Positions 28,189 to 36,913 of a stretch of DNA of 64,000 nt are shown here, piece after piece. The position numbers and the translations under genes are program-made. The notes beneath the pieces were generated by a model. It had not been told where the DNA came from and searched no databases. It saw only the letters and a list, made by a program, of their open reading frames with translations. The stretch lies in assembly GCA_963777515.1 (NCBI GenBank), contig CAVZQU010000008.1, positions 331,611 through 395,610 on the forward strand, read 5' to 3'. Each line of letters starts with the position of its first letter. Position 1 is the stretch's first letter. The stretch is from CAVSWT01 sp963777515. GTDB taxonomy: Bacteria; Bacteroidota; Ignavibacteria; Ignavibacteriales; Ignavibacteriaceae.

Positions 28189-28400
28189 TGGACAAATACG
28201 AAATCATAATTTACTGGGACGAAGTTGATAAAATTTTTATAGCTGAAATTCCTGAATTACCTGGATGTATTGCTCATGGTAAAACTCATGAGGCAGCGTT
28301 AAAAAATGTAAAAGATGCAAAAGAACTTTGGATAAATACTGCCAAAGAATTTGGAGATCCAATTCCTGAACCTAAAAAGAGAAAGCTTATTTTTGCTTAA
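28188..28400 (+). CDS. hicB: HicB-type antitoxin
   Basis: A 70-residue protein with the HicB partial RNase H-like fold: YEIIIYWDEVDKIFIAEIPE, LPGCIAHGKTHEAALKNVKD, AKELWINTAKEFGDPIPEPK. There is no added DNA-binding domain at the C-terminus, so autoregulation, if any, would need another part. One-base overlap with hicA indicates a single transcript. Confidence 0.9.
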   Translation: MDKYEIIIYWDEVDKIFIAEIPELPGCIAHGKTHEAALKNVKDAKELWINTAKEFGDPIPEPKKRKLIFA

Positions 28401-28564
28401 GTTCTTTTTTTACTCTTTATTCTTTTTAGTTCTTTAAGCCTGTTGTCATTTCTTAAATTTCTAATATATTCTTCAAAGTCAAAATCTCTATCATTCCAAA
28501 TTCCAAAAGTAGCTTCAACTGCATTTAGATTTTTTGCATTCTTATGTTTTCTTTTATTATTCAA
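28397..28564 (-). CDS. Small antitoxin-like protein, 55 aa (TTG start)
   Basis: The frame starts at a TTG that overlaps the TGA of htpG and reads NNKRKHKNAKNLNAVEATFG, IWNDRDFDFEEYIRNLRNDN, RLKELKRIKSKKRT. The core FGIWNDRDFDFEEYIRNLR resembles the C-terminal toxin-binding segment of small type II antitoxins that pair with PIN-domain toxins. No N-terminal DNA-binding part and no toxin gene are adjacent, so it may be a solitary or residual antitoxin. Its stop overlaps the end of hicB by 3-4 bases in convergent orientation. It would be missed with an ATG-only rule. Confidence 0.4.
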   Translation of the reverse strand: MNNKRKHKNAKNLNAVEATFGIWNDRDFDFEEYIRNLRNDNRLKELKRIKSKKRT

Positions 28565-30474
28565 TTTAATTTTTTCACTTCTTTATACCAGTCGCTTGAT
28601 TGTTCCATCATCTTGTTCAATCTGTTAACTAATTTATGAGGGTCATCCAGATTACCTTCAATTAATAAAGCGGATTCATAGAGCTGCTCCGTGACATTAT
28701 TAATGTATTCATCGTTTGAGTCCGATTTAAATATTGCCAATAGATTTCTCACCAAATGATGATTTTTATTTACTTCAAAAATCTTTTTCTGCTGTCCCAT
28801 ATCCTGGTTTGCAAGCCGCATCATTTTTAACATTGATGAAGACATTGTGTTATCCGGATTAACCAGGCACGATGGACTGTCAAACAATCTTTTCGATTCT
28901 TTTACATCAACAACTTTGTCGCCTAAAATAGTTTTCATTTTTGCGAGCAAGCTGTCGAAATGTTTATTATCATCTTTACTTAATTCTTCTACTTTTGTTT
29001 CAGTTTCTTTTTCATCTTTAAGTTTTTCTATTTTATCTAATTCAACCGTGTCAACAGATTTGAATTCGTAATCTTTAAATTTCCTAATAGAAGTTACAAC
29101 AAACTCATCTATCGGGTCGTACATATATAATACTTCCAAGCCTTTTCGTCTGAATACTTCTATATGCGGGTCTAAGTCTATGGCCTCCCTGCTGCTGCCG
29201 AATGCAAAATAAATTTCTTTCTGCTTGTCTTTTAATCTGGAGACATAATCTTCAAGTGAAATTAATTCTTTATTGTCTTTGCATGAAGAAGAATTAAATC
29301 TAAGCAATTGAGAATATTTTTCTAAATTAGTGAAATCACTGTAGCCCAGCTTAAAAATTCTTCCATGCTCATTCCAAAATTCATAATACTTTTCCGGTTC
29401 ATCCTTTGCTTTTTTCTGCAAGTATGATAGAATCTGGTTGGTAACATTATTGGATATCTTATTAAATATTACATTCTCTTGAAGAGTCTCACGGGAAATA
29501 TTTAAAGGCAAGTCTTCTGAGTCAACCACACCTTTAACAAAGCCAAGATATTCGGGAAGCAAATCTTTATTCTTGTGCTGAATTAAAACTCTTCGCACAT
29601 ATAAGTCCAGACCGTAGTCTTCCCTTCCGAATCTGAAGAAGTCATAACTCTTTTTAGGAATAAATAGTAGACTATTAAACTGAATCGGCGCATCGATGGA
29701 GACATGAATTGTATCCATCGGCTCTTCATTGTCATAAGTTAAAAACTTGTAAAACTCAGTATATTGCTCCTTTGTTACATTGCTTTTAGGTTCGCGCCAG
29801 ATTGCAGAAATGCTATTTACTCTTTCATTCTCTAAATAGATTGGGAATTGAATAAAGTTTGAATGTTTCTTAATTGCATTTTCAAGTCTGTATTTATCAG
29901 CAAATTCTTTTGCGTCTTCTTTCAAATGAATTTCTATTGTAGTTCCTCTACTTAGTTCATCAGTCAACTCAGCAATTTCATAATTTCCCAGACCATCTGA
30001 TTTCCATTCCACTGCCGGTTCATCTTTTAAATATGATTTTGTTTTAATAATAACTTCTTCGGCAACCATAAACACCGAATAAAAACCAACACCAAATTTT
30101 CCAATTATATTATTTGCATCGGATTTGTTTTCTGCAAGCTGTTTTAAGAATTCAGCAGAACCGGATTTAGCAATAGTTCCAATATTTTTAATTAATTCAT
30201 CTTTTGTCATTCCAATCCCAGTATCGGAAACCGTTATCAATTTTTTCTTTTCATCAAAAGCAACTTTAATTTCTAAAGGTAAATCTTTGTCAAGAATTTC
30301 TGTTCCTTTGGTTGATTGAAATCTAATCTTATCCAATGCATCGGATGAGTTAGAAATTAATTCACGTAAAAATATTTCCCTGCTTGTATAAAGTGAGTGG
30401 ACAAGTATATCAAGTAATTGTTTTACTTCCGCTTTGAATTTAAATTTTTGTGTCGTTGCTTGTTTCTCGCTCAT
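28561..30474 (-). CDS. htpG: HtpG, bacterial Hsp90 chaperone
   Basis: An intact 637-residue HtpG. The N-terminal GHKL ATPase shows FLRELISNSSDALDKIRFQS, VSDTGIGMTKDELIKNIGTI and GKFGVGFYSVFMVAEEV; the middle domain has YVRRVLIQHKNKDLLPEYLG and LPLNISRETLQEN; the C-terminal dimerisation domain ends VNRLNKMMEQSSDWYKEVKK. It acts in ATP-dependent client remodelling with the DnaK system. It starts directly after the dnaJ-like stop codon (no spacer), so the two are probably co-transcribed, perhaps with the upstream hsp20 genes. Confidence 0.96.
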   Translation of the reverse strand: MSEKQATTQKFKFKAEVKQLLDILVHSLYTSREIFLRELISNSSDALDKIRFQSTKGTEILDKDLPLEIKVAFDEKKKLITVSDTGIGMTKDELIKNIGTIAKSGSAEFLKQLAENKSDANNIIGKFGVGFYSVFMVAEEVIIKTKSYLKDEPAVEWKSDGLGNYEIAELTDELSRGTTIEIHLKEDAKEFADKYRLENAIKKHSNFIQFPIYLENERVNSISAIWREPKSNVTKEQYTEFYKFLTYDNEEPMDTIHVSIDAPIQFNSLLFIPKKSYDFFRFGREDYGLDLYVRRVLIQHKNKDLLPEYLGFVKGVVDSEDLPLNISRETLQENVIFNKISNNVTNQILSYLQKKAKDEPEKYYEFWNEHGRIFKLGYSDFTNLEKYSQLLRFNSSSCKDNKELISLEDYVSRLKDKQKEIYFAFGSSREAIDLDPHIEVFRRKGLEVLYMYDPIDEFVVTSIRKFKDYEFKSVDTVELDKIEKLKDEKETETKVEELSKDDNKHFDSLLAKMKTILGDKVVDVKESKRLFDSPSCLVNPDNTMSSSMLKMMRLANQDMGQQKKIFEVNKNHHLVRNLLAIFKSDSNDEYINNVTEQLYESALLIEGNLDDPHKLVNRLNKMMEQSSDWYKEVKKLN

Positions 30475-31410
30475 TTATTTACTCCTTAGTTCTGATAGTT
30501 TCTTAAATAATTTTAATTCTTCTGTTGTTAAGTTTTTGGGAATTTGAATATTAACCCTAACAATCAAATCCCCTTTACGAGTGCTGTTGGGTTTTTTCAT
30601 TCCCATGTTTTTAATTTTTAAAAGCTTTCCATTTTCAGATTCTTTGGGAATTGTAAGATTTATTTTTTTGCCGTCTACAGTTGTAATCTGAACTTTACCG
30701 CCAAGAACAGCAGTGTACAAATCAACATCAAGATTATAATAAAGGTCATCATCTTTCACTTCATAAAAAGGATGCTCAAGAATATGAATTGTTAAATATA
30801 AATCTCCGCGCTCACCGCCGCTTCTACCCTGCGCACCTTGATTTCTTAATCTTAATTTCTTTCCTTCTCTTGTTCCTGGTTCAATTACAATTTTTAATTT
30901 CCTTCCATCAACATTTATTTGCCGTTCAGTTCCGTTGTATGCTTCTTCAAAAGTTAAATTTAAATCTGCTTCGTAATCACTTCCCTTTTGTGCTTGTGTA
31001 AAAGGGCTTCCTGTATGCTGCTGGCTTCTTCTGCCGCCAAAAAAACTTTCGAAGAAATCGGAAAAGCCGCCAACATTTCCAAATAGATTTCCTAAGTCGC
31101 CTTCAAACTTAAATGAACTTCCTCCTTGTCCACCGGAGGAATATTGATTATACCAATCATTCATTCCACCGCCGGCATGTTCATACTGTTTCCAATTAGC
31201 ACCAAGGCGATCATATTTTTTTCGTTTTTCAGGATTACTTAAAACTTCATTGGCTTCTGTAATTTCTTTAAACTTTTCTTCCGCCGTTTTATCATTTGGA
31301 TTTCTGTCAGGATGATATTTCAAAGCTAATTTTCTATATGCTTTTTTTATCTCTTCTTGAGTTGCATCTTTCTCAACTCCTAAAGTTTTATAATAATCTT
31401 TAAATTCCAT
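30475..31410 (-). CDS. DnaJ-like (CbpA-type) J-protein
   Basis: In 311 residues: a J-domain at 1-70 with the HPD motif (KLALKYHPDRNPNDKTAEEK), a Gly/Phe-rich linker (about 75-135), then the two beta-sandwich substrate-binding domains (LNLTFEEAYNGTERQINVDG, GGKVQITTVDGKKINLTIP). The four CxxCxGxG zinc repeats of classical DnaJ are missing, so this is a type B J-protein such as CbpA. It would bring clients to DnaK; the dnaK gene is not in the window. It is coupled to htpG. Confidence 0.92.
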   Translation of the reverse strand: MEFKDYYKTLGVEKDATQEEIKKAYRKLALKYHPDRNPNDKTAEEKFKEITEANEVLSNPEKRKKYDRLGANWKQYEHAGGGMNDWYNQYSSGGQGGSSFKFEGDLGNLFGNVGGFSDFFESFFGGRRSQQHTGSPFTQAQKGSDYEADLNLTFEEAYNGTERQINVDGRKLKIVIEPGTREGKKLRLRNQGAQGRSGGERGDLYLTIHILEHPFYEVKDDDLYYNLDVDLYTAVLGGKVQITTVDGKKINLTIPKESENGKLLKIKNMGMKKPNSTRKGDLIVRVNIQIPKNLTTEELKLFKKLSELRSK

Positions 31411-31459
31411 ATTTAACTCCTAAACCTGAAAACAGCAGAACAAATATAATGAAAACAAA

Positions 31460-31486
31460 GGGGTAACCATTTGACATAGCTACCCC
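31460..31486 (-). terminator. Hairpin between hsp20 and the J-protein gene
   Basis: GGGGTAGC / GGTTACCCC stem followed on the minus strand by TTTGTTTTC. It could terminate or attenuate transcription from the hsp20 genes into the dnaJ-htpG pair. Confidence 0.55.
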
Positions 31487-31528
31487 GCATGAAATAAATT
31501 TAATATTTAATACTTTAAGTTTGAAAAT

Positions 31529-31993
31529 TTATTTAACCTTTATATCTATGGCTTTAGGTTTTGCTTCTTCTTCTTTTGGAATATTTACTGTTAATTGTCC
31601 ATCTTGAAATTCAGCAGAAATATTTTCTGCTTTTATTTTTTTAGGGAGATTAAATGCACGATAAAAATTACCAAAGGTTCTTTCAACTCTATGATACTTA
31701 TAATTCTCAGCTTCTTTTTCTTGTTTTCTTTCACCGCTAATAGTTAGTCTTCCATCTTCAAAAGATATTTTAACATCTTCCTTTTTAACACCAGGTAAAT
31801 CTAATTTCAATTTGAAATTATCATTGTCCTCATATATATCCGATAGGGGAGACCATACAGCATTATCAAATGCTTCATCTGATTCCTCGCTTCTACTGAT
31901 ACCAAAGCGGTTTTCAAAATCATTGAATAATTTGCTAAACTCACGTTCAACATCAAGTAAATCTCTAACTGGGTTAAATTTTATTAATGTCAT
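31529..31993 (-). CDS. Hsp20 small heat-shock protein
   Basis: A 154-residue alpha-crystallin protein. The N-terminal arm MTLIKFNPVRDLLDVEREFS is followed by the ACD (WSPLSDIYEDNDNFKLKLDL, PGVKKEDVKISFEDGRLTIS, GERKQEKEAENYKYHRVERT) and the loop/strand pair FGNFYRAFNLPKKIKAENIS ... GQLTVNIPKEEEAKP. It is an ATP-independent holdase that binds unfolding proteins for later refolding by ClpB/DnaK. Upstream is a paralogue with very similar sequence, suggesting a recent tandem duplication. Confidence 0.93.
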   Translation of the reverse strand: MTLIKFNPVRDLLDVEREFSKLFNDFENRFGISRSEESDEAFDNAVWSPLSDIYEDNDNFKLKLDLPGVKKEDVKISFEDGRLTISGERKQEKEAENYKYHRVERTFGNFYRAFNLPKKIKAENISAEFQDGQLTVNIPKEEEAKPKAIDIKVK

Positions 31994-32050
31994 TTTATTT
32001 ATCTCCTAAAAATTAATTTTTATATTAACATCCATTATATCCTTTTCCAT

Positions 32051-32062
32051 TGTGACATGTCA
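32051..32062. promoter_or_regulatory. Dyad TGTGACATGTCA upstream of hsp20
   Basis: TGACATGTCA is an uninterrupted palindrome 58 bp upstream of the hsp20 start at 31993. A related dyad (TGTGACATAATGTCA) lies at 32746-32760, upstream of the second hsp20, and a weaker one (GGTCATGCCACGACATG) at 32607-32623. The repeated TGACA/TGTCA half-site suggests an operator, but no regulator can be named. Confidence 0.35.
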
Positions 32063-32085
32063 GGATGGAACGATCGTTACTAAAA

Positions 32086-32551
32086 TTATTTAACCTTAAC
32101 TTCAATTTGTTTTGGCTTTGATTCTTCCGTTTTTGGAATTACTATTTTTAATTGGCCATCTTTGAATTCAGCTTCGATTTTGTCTTCATCAACTTTCTTC
32201 GGAATATTAAAAGACCTAAAATATTTTCCATAAGATCTTTCAACACGATGATAAGTTGATTTCTTTTCTTCTTTTTCTTGTTTTCTTTCGCCGCTTATTG
32301 CCAACTCACCATCAGTGTAATTAATTTTTACTTCATCTTTTTTTACACCAGGGAGATCAAGATTTATTACATAATTATCATCATTTTCTGATATATCGGA
32401 AAGCGGCATCCATACAGCATTTTCATAACCTGATTCTCCATTATCATCATTTCTCAATCCGAATCTTTTACCGAATGACTTCCAAAGTTTATTGAAACTC
32501 TTTTTCCATATCGAGTAATTCTCGATTTGGGTTCCATTTAACGAGTGCCAT
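32086..32551 (-). CDS. Hsp20 small heat-shock protein, paralogue (frameshift near 32495)
   Basis: The ATG at 32551 has the strong site GGAAGGAGG and gives MALVKWNPNRELLDMEKEF; the frame then shifts at a GAGTTTCAATAAA tract to FNKLWKSFGKRFGLRNDDNG and the alpha-crystallin domain (WMPLSDISENDDNYVINLDL, PGVKKDEVKINYTDGELAIS, GERKQEKEEKKSTYHRVERS). With one base corrected the protein has about 154 residues and aligns end to end with its neighbour at 31529. It is the first gene of the chaperone island. Confidence 0.88.
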
Positions 32552-32599
32552 AATTCTAACCTCCTTCCTTTACTTTATTATTTGTTATTGTTTCCTAAA

Positions 32600-32625
32600 A
32601 ATCAAGGGTCATGCCACGACATGTT
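32600..32625 (-). promoter_or_regulatory. Possible sigma-54-like promoter upstream of hsp20
   Basis: The minus strand reads TGGCATGACCCTTGAT, matching the TGGCAcg-N4-TTGCt pattern in spacing and in the -24 element, but the -12 element has GA in place of GC. It lies about 50 bp before the ATG at 32551. Without a good -12 dinucleotide this is only a candidate, and it overlaps the dyad at 32607. Confidence 0.25.
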
Positions 32626-32858
32626 ATATCTTATAAGCCATTGTATTATAATATGTTAGCTGGATAATCCGTTTATTATACCTTGTTGTCTAAATGGCAT
32701 ATATTCTGACTTTATACTCCTTTATAATGAATAAAGAATAAATGGTGTGACATAATGTCAGTGCTCACAATAATCTGGGTATTTTTTGTTATAAATACTA
32801 GTATTGAGATATGAACATTAATTATATATTTTTGCAATCTTATTTTCCAAATTTTAAA

Positions 32859-34221
32859 ATGAACAAACTTCCTTTAGAAGATACAATAGCTGCTGTTGCA
32901 ACACCTGTTGGAATAGGCGCAATTTCTATAATTAGAATAAGCGGCCCAGAGACATTTAAGGTCGTTGATTCGGTTTTTAAAGGTAAAATAAAAATATCAG
33001 AAGCATTAACTCATACAATTCATTATGGAAAAATAATAGGTTATGAAGGCAATTTAATTGATGATGTTTTAGCTTCTGTTTTTAGAAACCCAAATTCATA
33101 TACCGGAGAAGATTCTGTTGAGATAAGTACTCACGGTAATCCTTTAATTACAAAAAAGATAATTGAACTGCTAATTGAAAAAAATGTTAGACTTGCAGAG
33201 CCTGGAGAGTTTACAAAAAGAGCTTTTATAAATAATAGAATAGATTTAGCCCAAGCCGAAGCTGTTGCAGATGTGATTTCATCAAGAACTGATGCATCTT
33301 TAAAAGGTGCGAGAAATCAACTTGATGGGATTCTTTCTAAAAAAGTTCAGAGCTTAGAGAATCGTTATTAAATGTTACTTCATTTGTTGAACTTGAATTG
33401 GATTTTGCTGAAGAGGATGTTGAGTTTGTTCATTTAGATGAATTGCTTAAAAGAATTGAAAGCATAATTGATGAAATAGATTTACTCCTTAAAACTTATA
33501 GATTCGGAAAAGTGATTAAAGATGGAGTAAACGTTGCGTTGGTCGGAAAACCAAACGTAGGGAAGTCGAGTTTGTTGAATTATATTCTTAAAGAGTCTCG
33601 TGCAATTGTAAGTAAGATTCCTGGAACAACTCGAGATGTGATTAGAGAAGATGCTTCAATTGATGGAATTTTATTTCGGCTATATGATACTGCTGGAATT
33701 AGAGTCTCGGAAGATGAAATTGAAAAAGAAGGAGTCTTGCGGAGTAGGGAAGTGGTAAAGAATTCTGATTTAGTCCTCTTAATAAATGATGTTGAACAGG
33801 ATGAAGAGCAGGATATTTTAGATGAAGTTTATTCATTAAATGAAAAGCATAAAGTTGTTAAAGTATTAAATAAAATTGATTTGGGAAATGAAAAGAATCT
33901 AAATGCTGATATTTACATTTCAGCATTAAATGGTGAAGGAATTGATGATTTATTTTTAAAGTTAAAAGAGAAGGTTTTTGAAAATTCAAATTATAGTGAA
34001 AAATCAGCAATAGTTTCGAATTTACGTCATTTTAATTGTTTAAAGAATGCAAAAGACATATTTAGAAAATGCAAAAGAATCAGTAAATAACAAGCTAAGC
34101 GGTGAATTTATTTCTGTGGACCTAAGAAATTCGGCAAATTCATCTGGGTGAAATTATAGGTGAAGTAACTTCGGATGATATATTAAATAACATTTTTTCG
34201 AAATTTTGTATTGGAAAATAG
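32859..34221 (+). CDS. mnmE: MnmE (TrmE), tRNA modification GTPase (three frameshifts)
   Basis: The start MNKLPLEDTIAAVATPVGIG at 32859 matches the family; an ATG 16 codons earlier adds a non-homologous leader. Then come the folate-binding N-domain (VEISTHGNPLITKKIIELLI, RAFINNRIDLAQAEAVADVI), the G domain (GKPNVGKSSLLN, a degenerate G3 DTAG, NKID), and a C-terminal helical part ending FSKFCIGK, which has the expected single Cys. Breaks lie near 33366, 34052 and 34147. Joined, the product is about 454 residues, the standard length. With MnmG it makes the 5-(carboxymethyl)aminomethyl modification of wobble U34. The pair is adjacent here, with two parS-like sites between. Confidence 0.92.
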
Positions 34222-34227
34222 AATTTT

Positions 34228-34241
34228 GTTTCACGTGAAAC
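34228..34241. promoter_or_regulatory. parS centromere-like site 1
   Basis: GTTTCACGTGAAAC is the core of the widely conserved ParB-binding parS site (TGTTTCACGTGAAACA), here a perfect 14-bp palindrome seven bases after the mnmE stop. parS sites cluster near the origin, often beside mnmG-rsmG-parAB. Confidence 0.88.
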
Positions 34242-34306
34242 TGAAAATTTACTAAAAATAGAAATTTCTATTTGAAATTTGATTTTTAAATTTGACTTAT
34301 TTTTCT

Positions 34307-34320
34307 GTTTCACATGAAAC
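34307..34320. promoter_or_regulatory. parS centromere-like site 2
   Basis: GTTTCACATGAAAC differs from the parS core by one central base. It lies 66 bp from site 1 and 15 bp before the mnmG start, so bound ParB could also affect mnmG transcription. Confidence 0.75.
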
Positions 34321-34335
34321 ATTGAGAAAGATTTT

Positions 34336-36214
34336 ATGATTAAATTTGATGTAATTGTGGTTGGGGGAGGACACGCTGGAATTGAAGCAGCTTATTCTGC
34401 TGCTTCGATGGGTTGTAATGTTGGACTCGTTACAATGGATAGATATGCGATGGGACGAATGTCTTGTAATCCTGCAATTGGTGGAACAGCAAAAGGACAT
34501 TTGGTTACGGGAGATTGATGCACTTGGTGGGGTGATGGGAAAAATTGCGGATCGAACAGGAATTCAATTTAGAATGTTAAATAAATCTAAAGGCCCGGCC
34601 GTTTGGTCTCCTCGATGTCAATCCGATCGAAAGCTTTATTCTGAAGAAGCATATAGGGTTGTAAACTCACATCCAAATATTATTATAGTTGAAGATTCTG
34701 TTGTTGATATTGTTGTTGAAGATAAAACTATCAAAGGAGTCAAAACTTCTAAAGGAAATGAAATACTTTGCAGTGCAGTTATTATTTCTGCAGGCACTTT
34801 TTTAAATGGTTTAATGCATACTGGATTAAAATCTGTTAGAGGAGGAAGATTTGGTGAAAAACATGCAACTGGAATAACTGAATCATTAATCAATCATGGT
34901 TTTGAAACAGCACGATTAAAAACTGGAACACCTCCGCGTTTATCAAAGAACTCAATTAACTTTGACTTATTTGAAGAACAGCCTGGGGATGAAAATCCTC
35001 AGCCTTTTTCTTTTCATACAGACAAATCGGATTTCCATTTTTACCGCAAGTAAGTTGTCATATTACTTATACAGATGAAAATGTTCATAAAATTTTGGAA
35101 AAGGGTTTTAAAGATTCTCCAATGTTTACTGGACTGATAAAAGGAGTCGGTCCTCGCTACTGTCCGTCAATAGAAGATAAAATTGTTAGATTCTCTGATA
35201 AGCCGCAACATCAATTATTTTTAGAACCAGAAGGATTAGATTCTGATCTTAATTTATTTAAATGGATTTTCAACTTCTCTTCCTGCAGAAATTCAAATTG
35301 AAGCAATCCATAAAATAAAAGGATTAGAAGAAGTTGAGTTAGTTCGGCCCGGTTATGCTGTTGAATATGATTTTTTTCCTCCGCATCAAGTTGATTTAAC
35401 TTTAGAGACTAAGCTGATAAAAGGACTTTATTTTGCCGGACAAATAAATGGAACTTCAGGATATGAAGAAGCTGCGGCTCAAGGCATTGTTGCTGGAATA
35501 AATGCTGCTGCAAAGATTAAAGGAATGGAAGAATTTGTTCTTAAAAGAAGTGAAGCTTATATCGGGGTTTTAATTGATGATCTTGTAAATAAATCAACTG
35601 ATGAACCTTATAGAATGTTTACTTCGCGAGCTGAACATCGTTTACTGTTACGACAAGATAATGCGGATATTCGACTTGCTGGATACGGTTTTAAATATGG
35701 GTTAAATTCAAAAGAATATTACGATGAAGTTGAAGAAAGAAAAAACTTAATAAACAATAGTGTTGAAAATTTCAACAATATAAAAATTCATGCTTCTTCT
35801 ATCAATTCTTATTTAGAATCAAAAGGGCAGAATGGAATTAATTCGACGGAGACAGTTTCAAAATTATGTAAAAGGCCTGAATTAAATTTAAGAGAGTTAT
35901 TAAATTATATTGAAAATAATGGATATATATTCATTAAGGATTTAAAAAGTGATGATGTTGCCCTTGAGCAAGTGGAAATTCAACTTAAATATGAAGGCTA
36001 TATGAAACGCCAGCAGGAAATGGTTGAAAAATTAGAGAAGTACGAATCGGCACAAATTCCGCTCACGATGAACTATACAAATATAAAAGCATTATCGGCT
36101 GAAGGAAGAGAAAAACTGAATAAAGTTAAACCAAGATCAATTGGACAAGCTTCGCGTATATCAGGAGTAACTCCTTCAGATATTTCTATTTTATTGGTAT
36201 ATTTGAAAAACTAA
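34336..36214 (+). CDS. mnmG: MnmG (GidA), tRNA modification FAD enzyme (three frameshifts)
   Basis: The joined product is about 626 residues, the standard length: FAD fold MIKFDVIVVGGGHAGIEAAY, MSCNPAIGGTAKGHLV, then REIDALGGVMGKIADRTGIQ, GTFLNGLMHTGLKSVRGGRF, FPFLPQVSCHITYTDENVHK, the conserved PRYCPSIEDKIVRF, the second dinucleotide segment GLYFAGQINGTSGYEEAAAQ, and the C-terminal helical domain. Breaks near 34508 (one extra base), 35040 and 35262 each need one base. MnmG binds FAD and NADH and works with MnmE on tRNA wobble uridines. Gene order mnmE-mnmG-rsmG is typical of origin-proximal regions. Confidence 0.93.
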
Positions 36215-36229
36215 ACAGAGGGAATTTTT

Positions 36230-36913
36230 ATGGTGGACGTCCAAGAACAGTTTCTAAAAGAATTAAACTCTTTTTATTGGGAAAACGGATTTAATCCCGA
36301 TATCATGCAAGTAGAGCGCCTTGCCTATTTTGCAGAGTTAGTTGTTGATAAAAATGAAAGTATTAATTTAATTTCAAGACGTGATGCTGAAAAAATAATT
36401 GAAAATCATATTTTCATTTCATCTTACATCTCAAAATATATTCCTGATAAATGTACAAATTTTTTAGATATAGGAACCGGCGGGGGATTTCCTGGAATTC
36501 CGCTCGCAATTGTGCGTCCAGAATTAAGAGGAGTTCTTGTTGATTCAACCGGAAAGAAAATTGATGCAGTGACAGAATTTATTGATAAATTAAAACTTGG
36601 CAATGTTAAAGCGGAAAACATGCGTGTTGAAAGCGATGAATTTAAGGAAAAATATGCAAACAAATTTGATCTTGTTGTTAGCCGGGCTACTGTTCCATTG
36701 ATAATATTATTTCGTTATTCAATTCCTTTGATAAAAGACAAAGCATATCTTGTCGCAATTAAAGGTGGAGAACTAGACGAAGAATTTAAAAAAGCAGAAA
36801 TGAAATACAAATCTTATATAAGAAAATCTACTGTGTTCGATTTAAGTTACAAACCATCAAATATTAGAAACCAAAAAGGGAAGAAGCTCGTCTTGCTGGA
36901 GCTTCATAAATGA
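36230..36913 (+). CDS. rsmG: RsmG (GidB), 16S rRNA 7-methylguanosine methyltransferase
   Basis: An intact 227-residue class I SAM methyltransferase: RLAYFAELVVDKNESINLIS, the glycine-rich SAM loop FLDIGTGGGFPGIPLAIVRP, LVVSRATVPL and a C-terminal KGKKLVLLELHK. RsmG methylates the N7 of a conserved guanosine in the 530 loop of 16S rRNA (G527 in E. coli). It starts 15 bp after mnmG and overlaps murQ by four bases (ATGA). Confidence 0.94.
   Translation: MVDVQEQFLKELNSFYWENGFNPDIMQVERLAYFAELVVDKNESINLISRRDAEKIIENHIFISSYISKYIPDKCTNFLDIGTGGGFPGIPLAIVRPELRGVLVDSTGKKIDAVTEFIDKLKLGNVKAENMRVESDEFKEKYANKFDLVVSRATVPLIILFRYSIPLIKDKAYLVAIKGGELDEEFKKAEMKYKSYIRKSTVFDLSYKPSNIRNQKGKKLVLLELHK

Noticed and set aside
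33360..33375. Programmed frameshift in mnmE
   Set aside because: No slippery heptamer or following structure, and several other breaks in the same gene; sequencing error is simpler.
34508..35300. Separate small genes in the mnmG region
   Set aside because: The pieces join into one family-length MnmG after one-base corrections.
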